Counted from the first letter of the stretch, positions 1 through 11,875 are shown. The stretch: DNA of 64,000 bases from Puntigrus tetrazona (GCF_018831695.1 NC_056701.1:2657166-2721165); one strand, 5' to 3'. Notes: generated by a model not told the origin, from the letters alone. Numbers and translations: made by a program.

Positions 1-31
1 CTTAAAAATTTAAGTATTATCATCTTCTCTA

Positions 32-62
<31 letters not shown>

Positions 63-1291
63 TGCAGTAGTAGTTTGTACTTGTTGCATTATTAGTGTTA
101 GCACAGTATGTCAAATTAAAGCATCTGCATTCATATTATGTAGAATATATTTGAGGCAGTGCAGATGTACATTAGCCGAAAGCTCCTCCTGTGAGTGTCT
201 GCCGAGTCTCAGTGAGACGTTTCTGAGTCACGCACTTGTATCGAACACTTCCAGGAAGACCGATGGTCCCATCACCATAAAATGCAAATATACTGAGCTC
301 AAACTCCATTAGAGAATGGGTCCGGATGTGCTGAGTGGGTCTGCGATCGTAGTTCTGAAGCGCCGCTGCTTTCACACGCGTACAGTATCGCCTCAGTACT
401 AAAAAAAAAAGGTTTTGTGGAGCAATAGTTCTCTGTATGGTTTGGCTTCAGGATCCTTTACCATATAAAATCTGGGATAATTCACCAAAAAATGAAGTGT
501 CATCTACTCTCATGTTTTTTTTTTTTTTTTTTTTTGCTATTGACATCAATGCATCTATACTCTTGGAAATGCAAAAGCTACAAAAGCTCTCACTGGGGAG
601 ATACACTTTTGTACCTATTAGGTTCATATATGTACTTTTTAAGGTGAAGGATGGAATGGACCTTTTGGCGAACAAACATGTATCTTTTGTAAAGGTACCG
701 CCCCAGTGACAGTTTAGTATGAGGAAAAATACTAGAATAAAATTATTATAGAAGTCAATAGCTACCATAAACAGTTTTAGTACAAGCATTCTTCTAAACG
801 TCATCTTTTCTACTCGCCAAACTCCTTCAGGTTTGGATTTGCTTGAGTGAACGATGACAGAATTTTCATTTTTGGGTGAACTGTCTCTTTAAGAGTCCGA
901 GACGTCAAAAGGTTAAACGATAAAAGGTTAAACGATGAAATGTTAAAATCACCGTGAGCTGCACAGACCAAATGATACAAAATGTCTTCGGAGGTCTTTT
1001 TTGAATGGTGTCGCGCAGCAAATAATTGATAAACGATGCTCGCTCGCTTCAACTTGATCCGTTGGCTGTCACATACCGTTTTAATAATGTGTTGCACCTG
1101 TCGGACATGAATGACAAAAGCTAAATGCTATATTTTAGAAGCATGCACATGGTTAGTTGTAGCTTTTGTTTGTTTAAAAATGTAAAATGAAATTTGTTTT
1201 TAGAATGCATTTGTTGGGTTTTGTTACTTTTAAGTGTGTGTGTGATGGAGTATGTCACTAACGCTTGCCGCTCTGTGGTTGTGTTCTTCAG
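1..1291. other. presumed intronic sequence upstream of the jpt1 last exon
   Basis: I see no exon that matches jpt1 here. The stretch holds a (TA)n run near 36-59, a T17-type homopolymer near 515-534, and a 15-nt direct repeat built on AAAGGTTAAACGAT at about 912-941. It ends in a pyrimidine-rich tract and AG at 1290-1291, the acceptor of the jpt1 terminal exon, so most of it is probably jpt1 intron. Confidence 0.4.
172..375 (-). other. unassigned open frame, possible terminal exon
   Basis: An open minus-strand frame of about 67 codons ends in TAA. It is preceded by CTTCAG, a possible acceptor, near 357. The codons are unremarkable and the GC content is higher than the flanks. I do not recognise the product and see no AATAAA just downstream, so it may be chance or part of a repeat. 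Confidence 0.15.
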
Positions 1292-1407
1292 AGGAGGTCA
1301 TGGAGCAGAAAGAAGAAGCCGCACAGCCTTCTGGGCCGTCTGCTGCCAACAACCCCTCCGGCCGGAGGAACCCACCTGGTGGTAAATCCAGTCTGATCCT
1401 GGGCTGA
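1292..1407 (+). CDS. jpt1: Jupiter microtubule associated homolog 1 (jpt1/hn1), last coding exon
   Basis: This is the C-terminal exon of JPT1 (HN1), a small, largely disordered cytoplasmic/nuclear protein tied to microtubules and cell-cycle control. The exon follows TTCTTCAG and reads to TGA at 1405-1407, ending in RRNPPGGKSSLILG. The NPPGGKSS block is the hallmark of the family, and mammalian JPT1 ends almost identically (RRNPPGGKSSLVLG, from memory). JPT2 ends differently, so JPT1 is favoured. The first part of the exon (VMEQKEEAAQPSGP) matches the acidic, Pro/Ser-rich linker. Upstream exons are outside the window. The gene marks the left flank of the TRIM array. Confidence 0.85.
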
Positions 1408-1790
1408 AACGGCCTTCACTGAACTTTCTTTGCTCTTTCGGTCTTTTTCCGTTTCCTTTTTTTTCTTTTCTTTTTTTAAAAGGAATTCCCCTTCCTTCAC
1501 TCTTCTCGTGAGCCATGGAAATTTTTTGTCCTCCACCGTCTTTTCATTTTTTCTATTGCAAAAAAAAAAAAAAAAAAAAAGAAAGAAAGAAAAGAGAAGC
1601 GATCGTTGACAGAAGCACTTTATGTAAGAGGTCCGTTTCAGCCGCTCCTGCAGGAATAATGGCATGAGAGATTCAGATCGACTTTTAATCTGCCCTGGTG
1701 TAAATCATTAAAGGAAAAAGGACAAAAAAAAAAAAGATTTGTTGCGCGAAATTTCTAAGTACAAATAAAGATTGATATGAATTTCACTGT
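1408..1790 (+). other. jpt1: jpt1 3'UTR with polyadenylation signal
   Basis: The stretch after the stop is U-rich and contains a 20-nt A run near 1560-1580. The canonical AATAAA at 1764-1769 is followed by GT-rich sequence (TGTGTTTGTGTTTTG), a usual downstream element, which places the cleavage site near 1785. Confidence 0.6.
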
Positions 1791-2035
1791 GTTTGTGTTT
1801 TGATTGGGGGTGTTATTGTCAAATCAAATCGTTTCATCATTTGCCAAAGAAGATGAATCTCTCCAAATTAACGAGGATGAACTACTAAAGACCACACAAT
1901 CAGTCACCGTTCATATGTTTCAGTTTGTGCACGCTTTCTACCCTTAATTTGTCTCGGTGTATAAGAAGCCAGAGAGGAAGTGATGGTGAACGATTAGCGG
2001 TGACAAAAAAAAAATGAAAAGAGCACATATCTTCC

Positions 2036-4086
2036 TGACGAGCCGAGAACCACGGGAGCCGATGAGACTCAATCAACAGGTAAATTCATATAAAATCTGT
2101 TAATCTTCGCCCATGCAATACAGTGAGAGTATGAAGTATTTGATCCCTTGCTGATGTTGTTGGTTGACCTACTAATAAAGACATGATCATTCTATACTTT
2201 TAATGGTAGATGTATTCTAACATGGAGAGACAGAATATCAAAACGAAAATCCAGAAAATAACTTTAAAGAAAATATTTTAATTGATTTGTATTTCATTGA
2301 GGGAAATAAGTATTTGATCCCTCTAGCCAAAAGCACTTAATACTTGGTGGCACAGCCTTTGTTTGCAAGCACAGCGGACAGACATTTGTTGTAGTTAACC
2401 ACAAGGTTAGCACACATATCTGGGGGAATTTTGGCCCATTCTTCTTTGCAGATCCTCTCTAAATCATTAAGGTTGGTGGGCTGTCGCTTGGCAACCCGGA
2501 CCTTCAGCTCCCTCCATAGATTTTCGATTGGATTGAGGTCCTGAGACTGGCTGGGTCACTCCATGACCTTAATGTGGTTCTTCTTGAGCCACTCCTTTGT
2601 TGCCTTTGCTGTATGCTTCGGGTCGTTGTCATGTTGGAAGACCCAACCACGGTCCATTTTCAACTTCCTGGCAGAGGGGAGGAGGTTGTCCTTCAGGACT
2701 GCACAGTACATGGCTCCATCCATCTTCCCACTGATGCGGTGAAGTAGCCCTGTGCCCTTGGCAGAGAAACACCCCCAAAACATAATGCTTGCACCTCCAT
2801 GCTTGACGGTGGGCACAGTGTTCCTGGGGTCATAGGCAGCATTTGTCTTCCTCCACACATGACGAGTAGAGATTAGGCCAACTAGTTCAATTTTGGTCTC
2901 GTCTGACCACAGAACCTTCTCCCAATCACTTTGTACATCTTTGAGGTGATCATTGGCATACTTTAGGCGGGCCTTCACATGTGCCTTCTTAAGTAGGGGT
3001 ACCATTCGGGCACTGCAGGATTTTGCCAATTGTTTTCCTGGTGACTGTGGTCCCAGCTGCCTTGAGGTCATTCACTAACTCCCGCTGTGTGGTTGCAGGC
3101 TGATTTTTCACAGTTCTCATGATCATTGCCACCCCACGAGGTGAAATCTTCTGTGAAGCACAAGCCCGAGGTCTATTGATGGTCATGTTATACTTCTTAA
3201 ATTTTCTCACAATTGCACCAATGGTTGTTACTTTAATACCCAGCATCTTGCTAATGTTTTTGTAGCCCATTCCAGATTTGTGCAGGTCAACAATCCTGTC
3301 TCTGAGGTCCTGAGAGAGTTCTTGGAGAGTTTGGAATCTGTCTGATTGTCTGATTCTGTGAACAGGTGTCTTTCACGCAGGTCATGAGTTAGGTGTCTTC
3401 AATTCAGGTAACAAGTTGATTGGGAGTGTCTAACTGGTCTGTGAAAGCCAGAACTCCTAATGCATACTAGGCGATCAAATACTTATTTTACTCAATGAAA
3501 TACAAATCAATTAATATATATTCTTTAAAGTTGTTTTCTGGATTTTCTTTTTGATATTTTGTCTCTTCATGTTAGAATACATCTACCATTAAAAGTATAG
3601 AATGATCATGTCTTTATTAGTGGGCAAACCAACAAAATCAGCAAGGGATCAAATACTTTTTACTCTTACTGTATATACAGTGTATGTGTAAGAACTTCTG
3701 GAGACTCACTGTTCTGGACGATGTCCTGCATCTTCTTCCAGACTCTGAAGGACAGGTTGCCCAAGTATCGTGGAACATGGATCAAAGCTCCAGAAGGTGT
3801 CTTTGGATCCAGCTGTGATGAGATCTGGACTCTGGAAGAAGATTCAGGATCAGGACTGAAGTGGATTTGATTCAGAAGCAGAGAGACCAGAAACACCAGC
3901 AGATCACTCACCTTTCTATCGAGACCGGAAACTTCTGCAGAACAAACACACCATTTATCATCATCAACTCAATCAATTAATCAATGGATGATCTGAAATC
4001 AGACCTTCAGAAAGCAGACGTCATTGTCTTTCTAATGACGTTTCTCAAACTGCTGTTTAATCTGACGCTCTATGCTCTGCTTGAGA
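2036..4086 (-). pseudogene. ftr: finTRIM copy 0, 3'-truncated remnant split by a Tc1 element
   Basis: A decayed finTRIM copy. From its 5' side on the minus strand: exon 3 remnant 4005-4086 (82 nt against 231 in other copies, so about 149 nt deleted from the coiled-coil exon), 23-nt exon 4 at 3912-3934, exon 5 at 3710-3855 (146 nt, intact), then intron 5 with a Tc1 insertion at 2121-3671. Beyond the element only the splice acceptor and a few bases of exon 6 remain (about 2036-2062); the B30.2 exon is gone. No RING/B-box exon lies upstream. It is closest to copy A, whose intron 5 gives the uninterrupted sequence. It cannot encode a TRIM protein. Confidence 0.85.
2121..3671 (-). mobile_element. 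Tc1/mariner transposon, near full length, defective transposase
   Basis: The 1551-bp element has long inverted repeats (over 150 bp at each end, starting CAGTGAGAGTATGAAGTATT on the left and CAGTAAGAGTAAAAAGTATT on the right, read inward) and is flanked by TA at 2119-2120 and 3672-3673. The minus-strand transposase runs from a helix-turn-helix region (LRDRIVDLHKSG, about 3285) through WSDETK (first catalytic Asp), QHDNDPKHT (second Asp) to LNPIENLWRE (catalytic Glu, near 2520-2550), as expected of a DD34E enzyme. It is dead as read: a frameshift near 3000-3060 separates the N-terminal and catalytic parts, and an in-frame TGA near 2556 precedes the final Glu. Confidence 0.93.
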
Positions 4087-6451
4087 CTGAAAAAAATTTT
4101 CAACTTTTTTTTCAACAGAATTATCAACAAAACACTCAGTCATCTGGTTTGTTTCATTTACATTTGTGGCCTAACAGTTTTACGGGTTTTTTAATAGCAG
4201 TTACTTATCCCAGCATTCGACAAACAAACTAGAAAACTAATTCAAGGAAAAATGTTACATAGAAGGTTCCTACCTACTTTTTTTTTAAATGAGACATCCT
4301 CGGTAAGCTATGCAACGTTATATGAAATGAGCAGGACATATTATTTCGTGGCAACGTCATATTAACTCGTGGGGATATCTCGTGGCCATGAGATGGTTTT
4401 GTTGACATGTTTTTCTTGTGGCGACGAGTTTAATGCATAAACAAACCTGCGTGCAAAGCTGACCAGAAATGGTGGGGTTTTCTTTTACAATTTACATAAA
4501 AATAATACATTAATTACTGATGGGAGATGATAGCACTTCTGTGTGATACATGTTTCTGGTAATTTACAGTAAAAAAAAAATAGTTGACTGTCATCTTAAA
4601 GCTTTCTTCCATCAGTTTTGTGCTGAAATGCACCCAAAGAACTCGCGGCCAAAATGGACTCTTGTTTTGACTTTCAGTTTAACGGACGCCATCTTTGATA
4701 TTACATCGGTTACTGTCACTATGGTTACTGATAAGGAATACGGGGATGACTACTGTTCGTACAGAAAACGAACAAGATATTTCGAGATTCACACCTGTAA
4801 AATACGGTTGTCAACCCCACATACACATGACAACCGTGCTCTGCTACTGTGTGAACGTGGCCACAGATCACAAAGTCGTTTACACTCGACTTTACAAAAA
4901 TCTGCTTTCCATAAGAAACTTTACTAAATACAAAAAATCGCTTTCACTTGTTAGATATTTGGGTATAAAAGCGCGAAATGCCAAGTAGTGCTCACCGCAG
5001 AACCTAATTTAATTTGGGACGCAATGGGCGGAGCTTGACCTAGTCTAGCCCCACCTCCCTGGACCTAATGGGAGGAGTTATTTTTAGCAATAGGGTTATG
5101 GCAAAGATTATAGAATACCCAAGACATGTCAGAAAAAAGGCTGGGTTTTGTTTTTCAGCAGAGGTAGCGAAGTAGATTACTTTGATGTAAAATTACAGAC
5201 TTGAATATGCTTATGAAAGTGCAAGCAGGATACCTACGAAAAAAGTTAATGAGAGTAGCGCCAGTAATTGAAAAAAAGTTAGCTCCACCACTGGTCACTT
5301 CCTGGTCATAAAAGGCTGGCCTGATGCTAATAATGACACAGACAGTGCTGGGTAGATTACTTACAAACATTAGACCATTACTGATTCCAAATCGCATGGC
5401 AAAAAGTTACAAATTAATAAATTGCGAATAGGAATTTGTTACTATTGTTGTAAATAATATGTAATCATGTAGGCTAATTGCTAAAAAACTGTGGTCAGAT
5501 TACAAGTATTTAATGTAATCTAATCACCACTAGGCCTATTAATGTTTGAAATCTGATTAGTAATCCAGATTACATGAAATCCAGCACTAGTGGGCATAAT
5601 GGGACAAAATGTGACAGTATAACTATACCATTTATTTTCTCACCCGGTAAGTAAAAATAAAACTGTTTATTGTGAGACTAATCAAATTTGCATGCCCTCA
5701 TTGGTGTGACATCATGTAAGTGGGCGGGGCAAATAGGACACAATAAGTTGATCCATTAATGCATCAGGTGAGGAAAATTTCAAAGGTCATACAATTATTA
5801 TATTTGATACATAGCAAAAACCTTTAATGGAAATATGAATATGATACTGCTATACAATAAAAATTGCGTTGATATAATTTTTATATTTTCATTTACATTT
5901 TTCAATTTGGGTGAATGGGGCAATATGATTTAGGGTGATTGGGACAGTGCTTAAAGGCAAATAAATAAATAGTTTTTAATGAAGTTTTTTTACACTTCAG
6001 TGCAATTTTTCAATGGCTTTTAGACTTTTAGACTGGGATGGGGGAAGGATGGCTGAGATTAAACATGTTCAGTGAAATTTGGGGGTAAAAATGAAATGAA
6101 ATAAGATAATTATAATAATTATTTCTCCTTAATTCGATAAAGAGAATTAAATGTGTTCAGTAAAAATTGAAATAATGAAATGTTGAAATTTGATGGAGAG
6201 AATAAAATTAAGTTTTATAAAAATTGGTTATAATAAACAGCTATAATCAGGTAGCCCTAATGATAAAAAAAAAAACTAGCCTATAAATAAATGATAATAT
6301 TTGTTGCCCCATTTACCCAAAAATATTTTTTGTCTTAGTTTAAAGAAAAGTGTACTTCACACATCCTTTTTTTATAATATAATACTGTTTTTTTCGCAAA
6401 TGGGTAGCTAACATTTTCAGTATTACAGAAATATATCACACAAAACTGTCC
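4087..6451. other. AT-rich intergenic stretch without a recognised gene
   Basis: No exon with coding character was found. The segment includes a MITE-like repeat (5343-5589, listed separately), duplicated GTGGC/ACGAG-type phrases around 4345-4430, and long AT-rich tracts from 5600 to 6450. Short open frames here lack recognisable domains. Confidence 0.5.
5343..5589. mobile_element. MITE-like interspersed repeat
   Basis: A roughly 247-bp unit bounded by CAGTGCTGG (5343-5351) and its near inverted copy CCAGCACTA (5581-5589). The interior is rich in GTAATC/GATTAC repeats typical of a dispersed fish repeat with 'GTGCTGGGTAGATTAC' ends. No coding capacity. Confidence 0.5.
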
Positions 6452-7706
6452 CATCCATCCATATATCCATTCACTACCGCTTATCCGGAGCCGGGTCGTG
6501 GGGGCAACAGTCTAAGCAGGGACACTAAGACTTCCCTCTCCCCAGACACTTCCTCCAGATCTTCCGGAGGAACGCCGAGGCACTCCCAGGCCAGCCGAGA
6601 GACATAGTCCCTCCAGTGTGTCCTAGGTCTTCCCCGGGGGCCTCCTCCCGGTGGGACATGCCCGGAACGCCTCCATTGGGAGGCGTCCGGGAGGCATCCG
6701 GAACAGATGCCCGAGCCACCTCAGCTGGCCTCTCTCGATGTGGAGGAGCAGCGGGTCTACTCCGAGCTCCTCCCGAGTGACTGAACTCCTCACCCTATCT
6801 CTAAGGGAGCGCTCAGCCACCTTACGGAGGAAACTCACTTCGGCCGCTTGTATCCGGGATCTCATCCTTTCAGTCATGACCCAAAGCTCAGGTGAGAGTA
6901 TGAATGAAGATTGACCAGAAAATTGAGAAATCATAAATTCTTCACCATGACAGACTGGTACAGTGACCGCATTACTGCAGAAGCTTCACCGATCCGTCTT
7001 TCGACTTCTCGTTCCATCCTCCCCTCACTCGTGAACAAGACCCCAAGATACTGAAACTCCTCCACCTGAGGTAGGAACTCCCCACCAACCTGAAGGGGGC
7101 AAGCCACCCTTGTCCGACTGAGAACCATGGCCTCAGACTTGGAGGTGCTGATTCTCATCCCAGCCGCTTCACACTCAGCTGCAAACCACCCCAGCGCACA
7201 CTGTAGGTCTTGGCCAGATGGAGCCAACAGGACAACATCATCCGCAAAAAGCAGAGACGCTATCCTGTGGTCACCAAACTGGACCCCCGGCTGTGCCTAG
7301 AAATCCTGTCCATAAAAATAATGAACAGGACCGGTGACAAAGGGCAGCCCTGTTGGAGACCAACATGCACTGGGAACAAGTCTGACTTAATGCCGGCAAT
7401 GCGAACCAAGCTCCTGCTCTGATCATACAGGGACCGGACAGCCCTTAACAATGGCCCCCTTACCCCGTATTCCCAGAGCACCCCCCACAGGACACCACGA
7501 GGGACCCAGTCGAATGCCTTCTCCAAATCCACAAAACACATGTGGACTGGTTGGGTAAACTCCCAGGAGTTTACCCAACTCCCAGGAGTTTACTCCCTCT
7601 ATACCCTCTTCAGTATCCTGAAGAGGGTATAGAGCTGGTCCAGTGTTCCACGTCCAGGACGAAACCCACATTGTTCGTCTTGAAGCTGAGGTTCAACTGT
7701 CCCAAT
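6452..7706 (-). mobile_element. Rex3/RTE-like LINE, 5'-truncated, broken reverse transcriptase
   Basis: Minus-strand reverse transcriptase fragments in order: FVDLEKAFDWVPRGVLW and QQGCPLSPVLF (about 7260-7541), LLFADDVVLLAPSGQ with the catalytic FADD near 7215-7235, AAECEAAGMRISTSKSEAMV and EFQYLGVLF (6931-7200), then the C-terminal LWVMTERMRSRIQAAEVSFL segment (6525-6934). Frameshifts split these parts. The 3' end carries short GATG repeats (6452-6459 as CATC on the plus strand), the tail type known for Rex3. The 5' end is lost near 7706, as in most LINE copies. Clade assignment rests on motif memory. Confidence 0.8.
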
Positions 7707-8752
7707 CATCCTTAATTCACCCTATTGCTCTTAGGTTTAAGTGCTCACCGTGTGTCAGATTAGACTTGAGAATTTCAATACCTCTCTGGAAATAAAAACT
7801 GAATATAAAATTCAAGATGGAGTTTTCTAACTTTTATGTCTTCGTAGGCCTTCAGTCATTCAGCCACAGTTTATGCTAAATATAAGCAGTTAATGTGTTG
7901 TTCTATTTCTGATGCATTAAACATGCTTGTAAATGTTTCCCACAACAGAACAAACAAATCTAGAAACTATGGGAACTATTTGTTACGTGTGGAGTATTAC
8001 ATTCCTTGTGCAAAAATATATAAACAGGGGCCATTTATTCTGAAGTAAAATTAGACGTTTTACTAACATCCAACATCCCAGAATGGAGAAAAAGTGTTTG
8101 CTTCTTCTTATTTGCATGGTGGGATTGTAGCCTAATAATAAGGCTTTAGTAAGTTGCACAATTTCACCAAGAGATGTCAGTAAATCTCCACTGTAGTGCT
8201 TTTTATTAGGTTTTTAACAAGTGATGTTACAGTGCAGCAACATGTGCATATTATGCTATTATTTTACAGGATTAAGTGAACAATATAATTGTTTAAAAAT
8301 ATTTTAAAAGAAAAATGCTTCACTGAGGACTGGGACTGTGTGACTAAAACATTTAGGCTGCACTACATTTGCACAAGTTAATGAATTACACTGACGTTAG
8401 GCTATCAGCTTTGTAATATTTTTTTTTTTCTGTACAGAATTCTACAAGTATTTTACAAGTATTCATTATTTTTGGAACAATTAAAAGGCAACTATTGGTA
8501 CCTGCGATGTATGATATGTTCACTTAATTTGCACTACTCAGTCCTGCTTTGGCTTTGTTTGGGGGAAAAAAAAATCTGGTCTTTAAGATTGTGAAATCTT
8601 TAAGATACATTAATCACTTAAAGAAATATGAAAGTGCGTCTGTAGTGCTAGATATCAGTCATGTGATCAGATCACAGCTGCACTGATACACAGTTCAACA
8701 GCACTGTTACCCATGATGAAAACAGGAAGATCCAGACCTACAGGTGAAATGA
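7707..8752. other. intergenic stretch, 3' flank of finTRIM copy A
   Basis: No gene seen. The last 130 bases (about 8620-8752) are shared with the 3' flank of the orphan exon near 38840-38980 (ATATCAGTCATGTGATCAG, GGAAGATCCAGAC), so they belong to the duplicated finTRIM unit and probably include its 3'UTR. Confidence 0.5.
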
Positions 8753-9608
8753 TTACTGACTGTTGAACGGTAAGATCTTTAGAGAGGAAAATCCATAACA
8801 CCAGAAGAAAGGTAAGACAGTGTCGGTGAAGGTGGTTGTGAATGTGTGTAGATGTGTGTTAGTTACAGGATCAAAGAAAGACACTGTTCCTCCGTCATAG
8901 TCCAGACACACTCTCACACGATCAAGATCCTGGTCAACACCAAAGCCAGCCCATTTATTTAGTCCGAACTGCACAGTCCAGACACCATCAGTAAGAGAAA
9001 TGAAACCCTTCCTCTGGATTGATGCTGTAGTTACTCCAAGACTCCAGGAACGACTGTCTTTAACCTCCACGTCCCAGCTGTGTGTCCCTGAGTTAAAACC
9101 CTCTGAACCCACGACACAGTATGACTTGTCAAATCTCTCTGGATTATCGGGGAGCAGTTTGTCACTGCTGTATCTCACGCTGGTAAGATCTTCAGACAGG
9201 ACGAGACGTGGATGAGCCGTGTTTGGATCCAGAACCACAGGAGCTGATGAGACACAATCAACAGGTAAATTCATATAAAATCTGTAAATCTTCGCCCATG
9301 CATTATATACAGTGTATGTGTAAGATCACAGATCCTCTCCAGACTCACTGTTCTGGACGAATGTCCTGCATCTTCTTCCAGACTCTGAAGGACAGGTTGC
9401 CCAAGTATCGTGGAACATGAATCAAAGCTCCAGAAGGTGTCTGTGGATCCGGCTGTGATGAGATCTGGACTCTGGAAGAAGATTCGGGATCAGGACTGAA
9501 GTGGATTTGATTCAGAAGCAGAGAGACCAGAAACACCAGCAGATCACTCACCTTTCCATCGAGAACGGAAACTTCTGCAGAACAAACACACCATTTATCA
9601 TCAACAAC

Positions 9609-9641
<33 letters not shown>

Positions 9642-11030
9642 GGATGATCTGAAATCAGACCTTCAGAAAGCAGACATCATTGTCTTTCATCATCTCCTCT
9701 GTGTCTTTAATTGTGTGTGAAAGAGCTGAGATGTGTCTGTTGATCTCCTCCAGCTTCTCCTTCATCATCTTCTTCTTCTGCTCCTCTTCCTCCCTCAGTG
9801 CAGTGATCGTAGCTTCTTCTTCATCTCTGAGAAACCGATGAAGCTTCTCAAACTGCTGTTTAATCTGACTCTCTGTGTGATCAGCTTGAGACTGAAATCA
9901 GACCACATTCACTTCAATCATCAACACTTCACATCATTAATATCTGAGATACTACTACTACTGTTTGTCATTTAAATGATAAACTGGAATCTTTGTTTCA
10001 TCACCTTGATGTATTGAATTGTTTCCTCAAACTCATCTTTCTTTTTTTCACTATGTTTACATTTCTCTTGAAAGGACTTAAGTGTGGTACTGAGCTCCTC
10101 CTAGAATTGAAGAAAACAAACAAACAAAAAAAAAAATATATATATATAAAAAACACCATACAGAGAATACAGTGATATGTTCGTGTGGCGCTGTAAAAAG
10201 GTTTGCCTGTATTTATCCAGATTTTTTTCCGTTTTTGTGTATATCCCATATGAAACAGTTTGAGCATTAGGAAATGAGGAAAAATTTGTAAAAACAAAAT
10301 GCATTTTGTACTGATAATAATATTGAAACAATAAGTGCTTTGATGCAACCTGTGTTGTTAAAAGCACTATATAAATAAAAAATGATGAATTGATTGATTG
10401 ATTGAATAAACGTCTCCAATTCCAACTGGGCTTGCGAGAAAATGTATTTGCCACTGCAGTTCCTACTTCCCTAAATATATGAAACTTCATAATAATGTTC
10501 AGCTGGACGAGACAAAACCTGTCCTGATTAAATAAATACTTTTTTTCTCAGCACAGTATGTGTCATGTGAAGTTGTGTGTGTAATATTGAGTGTGTAAAT
10601 ATCTGTATGACTGTTTATTGTTCTTCATTTTTCTTACCTTATACGATGAAACGGCTTCCCCGATGGGTCTGAATGTGTGACTGACGTGTTTCTGTGAATC
10701 TCTACACACTAAACACACCGGCTGTTTGTCCTCCAGACAGAAGAGCTTGAGTTTCTCTCGGTGTACACCACAGATCTCCTCAGATCCAGATGAATACCTC
10801 TCGTTTCTCTCCTTCAGGAGCGACTCGCACAAGTTTTTTAACACCAGATTAGGAGGAATTTCCTCTTTCGAGGATCTTCTCCTGCAGACGGGACACTCCT
10901 GAGTTTCCTTGGTTCTCCAGAACCGTTGAAGACACTCTTTGCAGAAACTGTGACTGCACGATAAAACAACAGGATCCTTGAAGATTTCACGGCACACGGG
11001 ACACAAAACATCTTCCGATAGGGAAGCCAT
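8753..11030 (-). pseudogene. ftr: finTRIM copy A, full exon set with 1-nt frameshift in exon 5
   Basis: Exons (minus): 10638-11030 (RING + B-box), 10005-10100 (96 nt), 9661-9891 (231 nt coiled coil), 9552-9574 (23 nt), 9349-9495 (147 nt), 8753-9243 (B30.2). The start is the ATG at 11030 (MASLSEDVLCPVC); the frame is also open a little upstream but without ATG. The RING is C3HC4 (CPVC, CSHSFCKEC, CPVC) and the B-box reads CGVH...CLEDKQPVCLVC. Exon 5 has one extra A at plus 9360/9361 compared with every other copy (GACGAATG against GACGATG). This shifts the frame and should end translation soon after entering exon 6, removing the B30.2. The B30.2 exon itself is open (WDVEV, LDYDGGTVSF). It may express a RING-B-box-coiled-coil protein, or the extra base could be a sequencing error. 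Confidence 0.8.
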
Positions 11031-11875
11031 TTGAGCTCCACCTATCACTTACAAAAATCAGCTGTCTATTCAGAAACAAACGACTGAATAATTCTTCAGA
11101 GGGTTTATCTTCCTTCTTCACGTTTCTTTTTTAATCTTTCACAGACATAAAGAGCAGTCAGTATGACGAAAAAGAGAAATAAGTCAGTCTCTTCCTGTTC
11201 AACGTCTCAAAACGTTTGAGTTTGTTGAAAACAAACAGGTCAGACAGGAACATCAGGATTTCTTTAAGTTAAATGTTGAACAAAATGCATTCAGAATGAA
11301 CTATAAATAATAATAAAAGACTCAAGATATTGGCAAGTGTTTTATTTATTTGTTGGCGAATGTTTGAAGCTCACAGCGTCTCTCATGATCAAATCTTTAT
11401 CTAAATGATATCATGATTTCTTCACATGCTGAAGTCACAGTGTTTGGAGACAAATCCAGTTTCTGTCTCTATCACGTAGCACTACACACACTTTAACTTT
11501 ACCACATATGCTGCACTGGCAGATTAAATCCCGCCTTCCAAACAAATGAGCCAATCACCAAATGGTAAAGTCAGAAAAAAAAAAGTAAAGCAGTAAAAAT
11601 AACAGACTCAGCTGAGGAAACCTGTCCGTCCCTGGCAGCAGATTAATATCTAAATGACAATCATATGTGTTTTGTTGAACATTTAGTTGACAACTGGCTT
11701 ATATAAGGAGCAGGTTGCATCTGCCATTTGAGTTATGTTGCAGAGCTATATTATTATAGTATATATTTTGAGTATATGTTTTTTAAATTTTGACTGCAAT
11801 CAATCGACCCCCGTGAGATTTTGACTCTAGTCCTACTGAAACCAGTTGGATCCAGACGTACAGGTGTAACGTTTG
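11031..11875. other. promoter region of copy A and spacer to copy B
   Basis: The first 20-30 bases 5' of the ATG share GGAGCTCAAA with copies C and F, so they are probably 5'UTR. A run read on the minus strand as AAAAAAGAAACGTGAAG (about 11115-11135) is loosely IRF-like. No further gene is seen up to the stop codon of copy B. Confidence 0.35.

Noticed and set aside
1298..1665. Minus-strand frames over the jpt1 last exon and 3'UTR
   Set aside because: Low-complexity Lys/Phe runs from poly-purine and poly-pyrimidine tracts; the plus-strand jpt1 reading explains the region.
7210..7422. Plus-strand frames inside the 6.5-7.7 kb LINE
   Set aside because: Antisense of the reverse transcriptase.
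8800..9215. Plus-strand frames opposite the B30.2 exons (for example CVSYRIRERHCSS)
   Set aside because: Antisense shadows of exon 6, recurring because exon 6 is repeated.
9345..9551. Repeated short protein starting SDLLVFLVSLLLNQIHFS in every finTRIM copy
   Set aside because: It is read-through of the 56-nt intron 4 into exon 5, starting at the donor GTG; there is no ATG, and the hydrophobic stretch is intronic.
9600..9645. CRISPR-like regular repeats
   Set aside because: AATC tetranucleotide microsatellite in an intron of a vertebrate gene; no spacers.
9733..9975. Plus-strand frame with Leu-rich start (VDLLQLLLHHLLLLLLFLPQ) in each copy
   Set aside because: It is the antisense of the Glu/Lys-rich coiled-coil exon 3, a compositional shadow, not a membrane protein.
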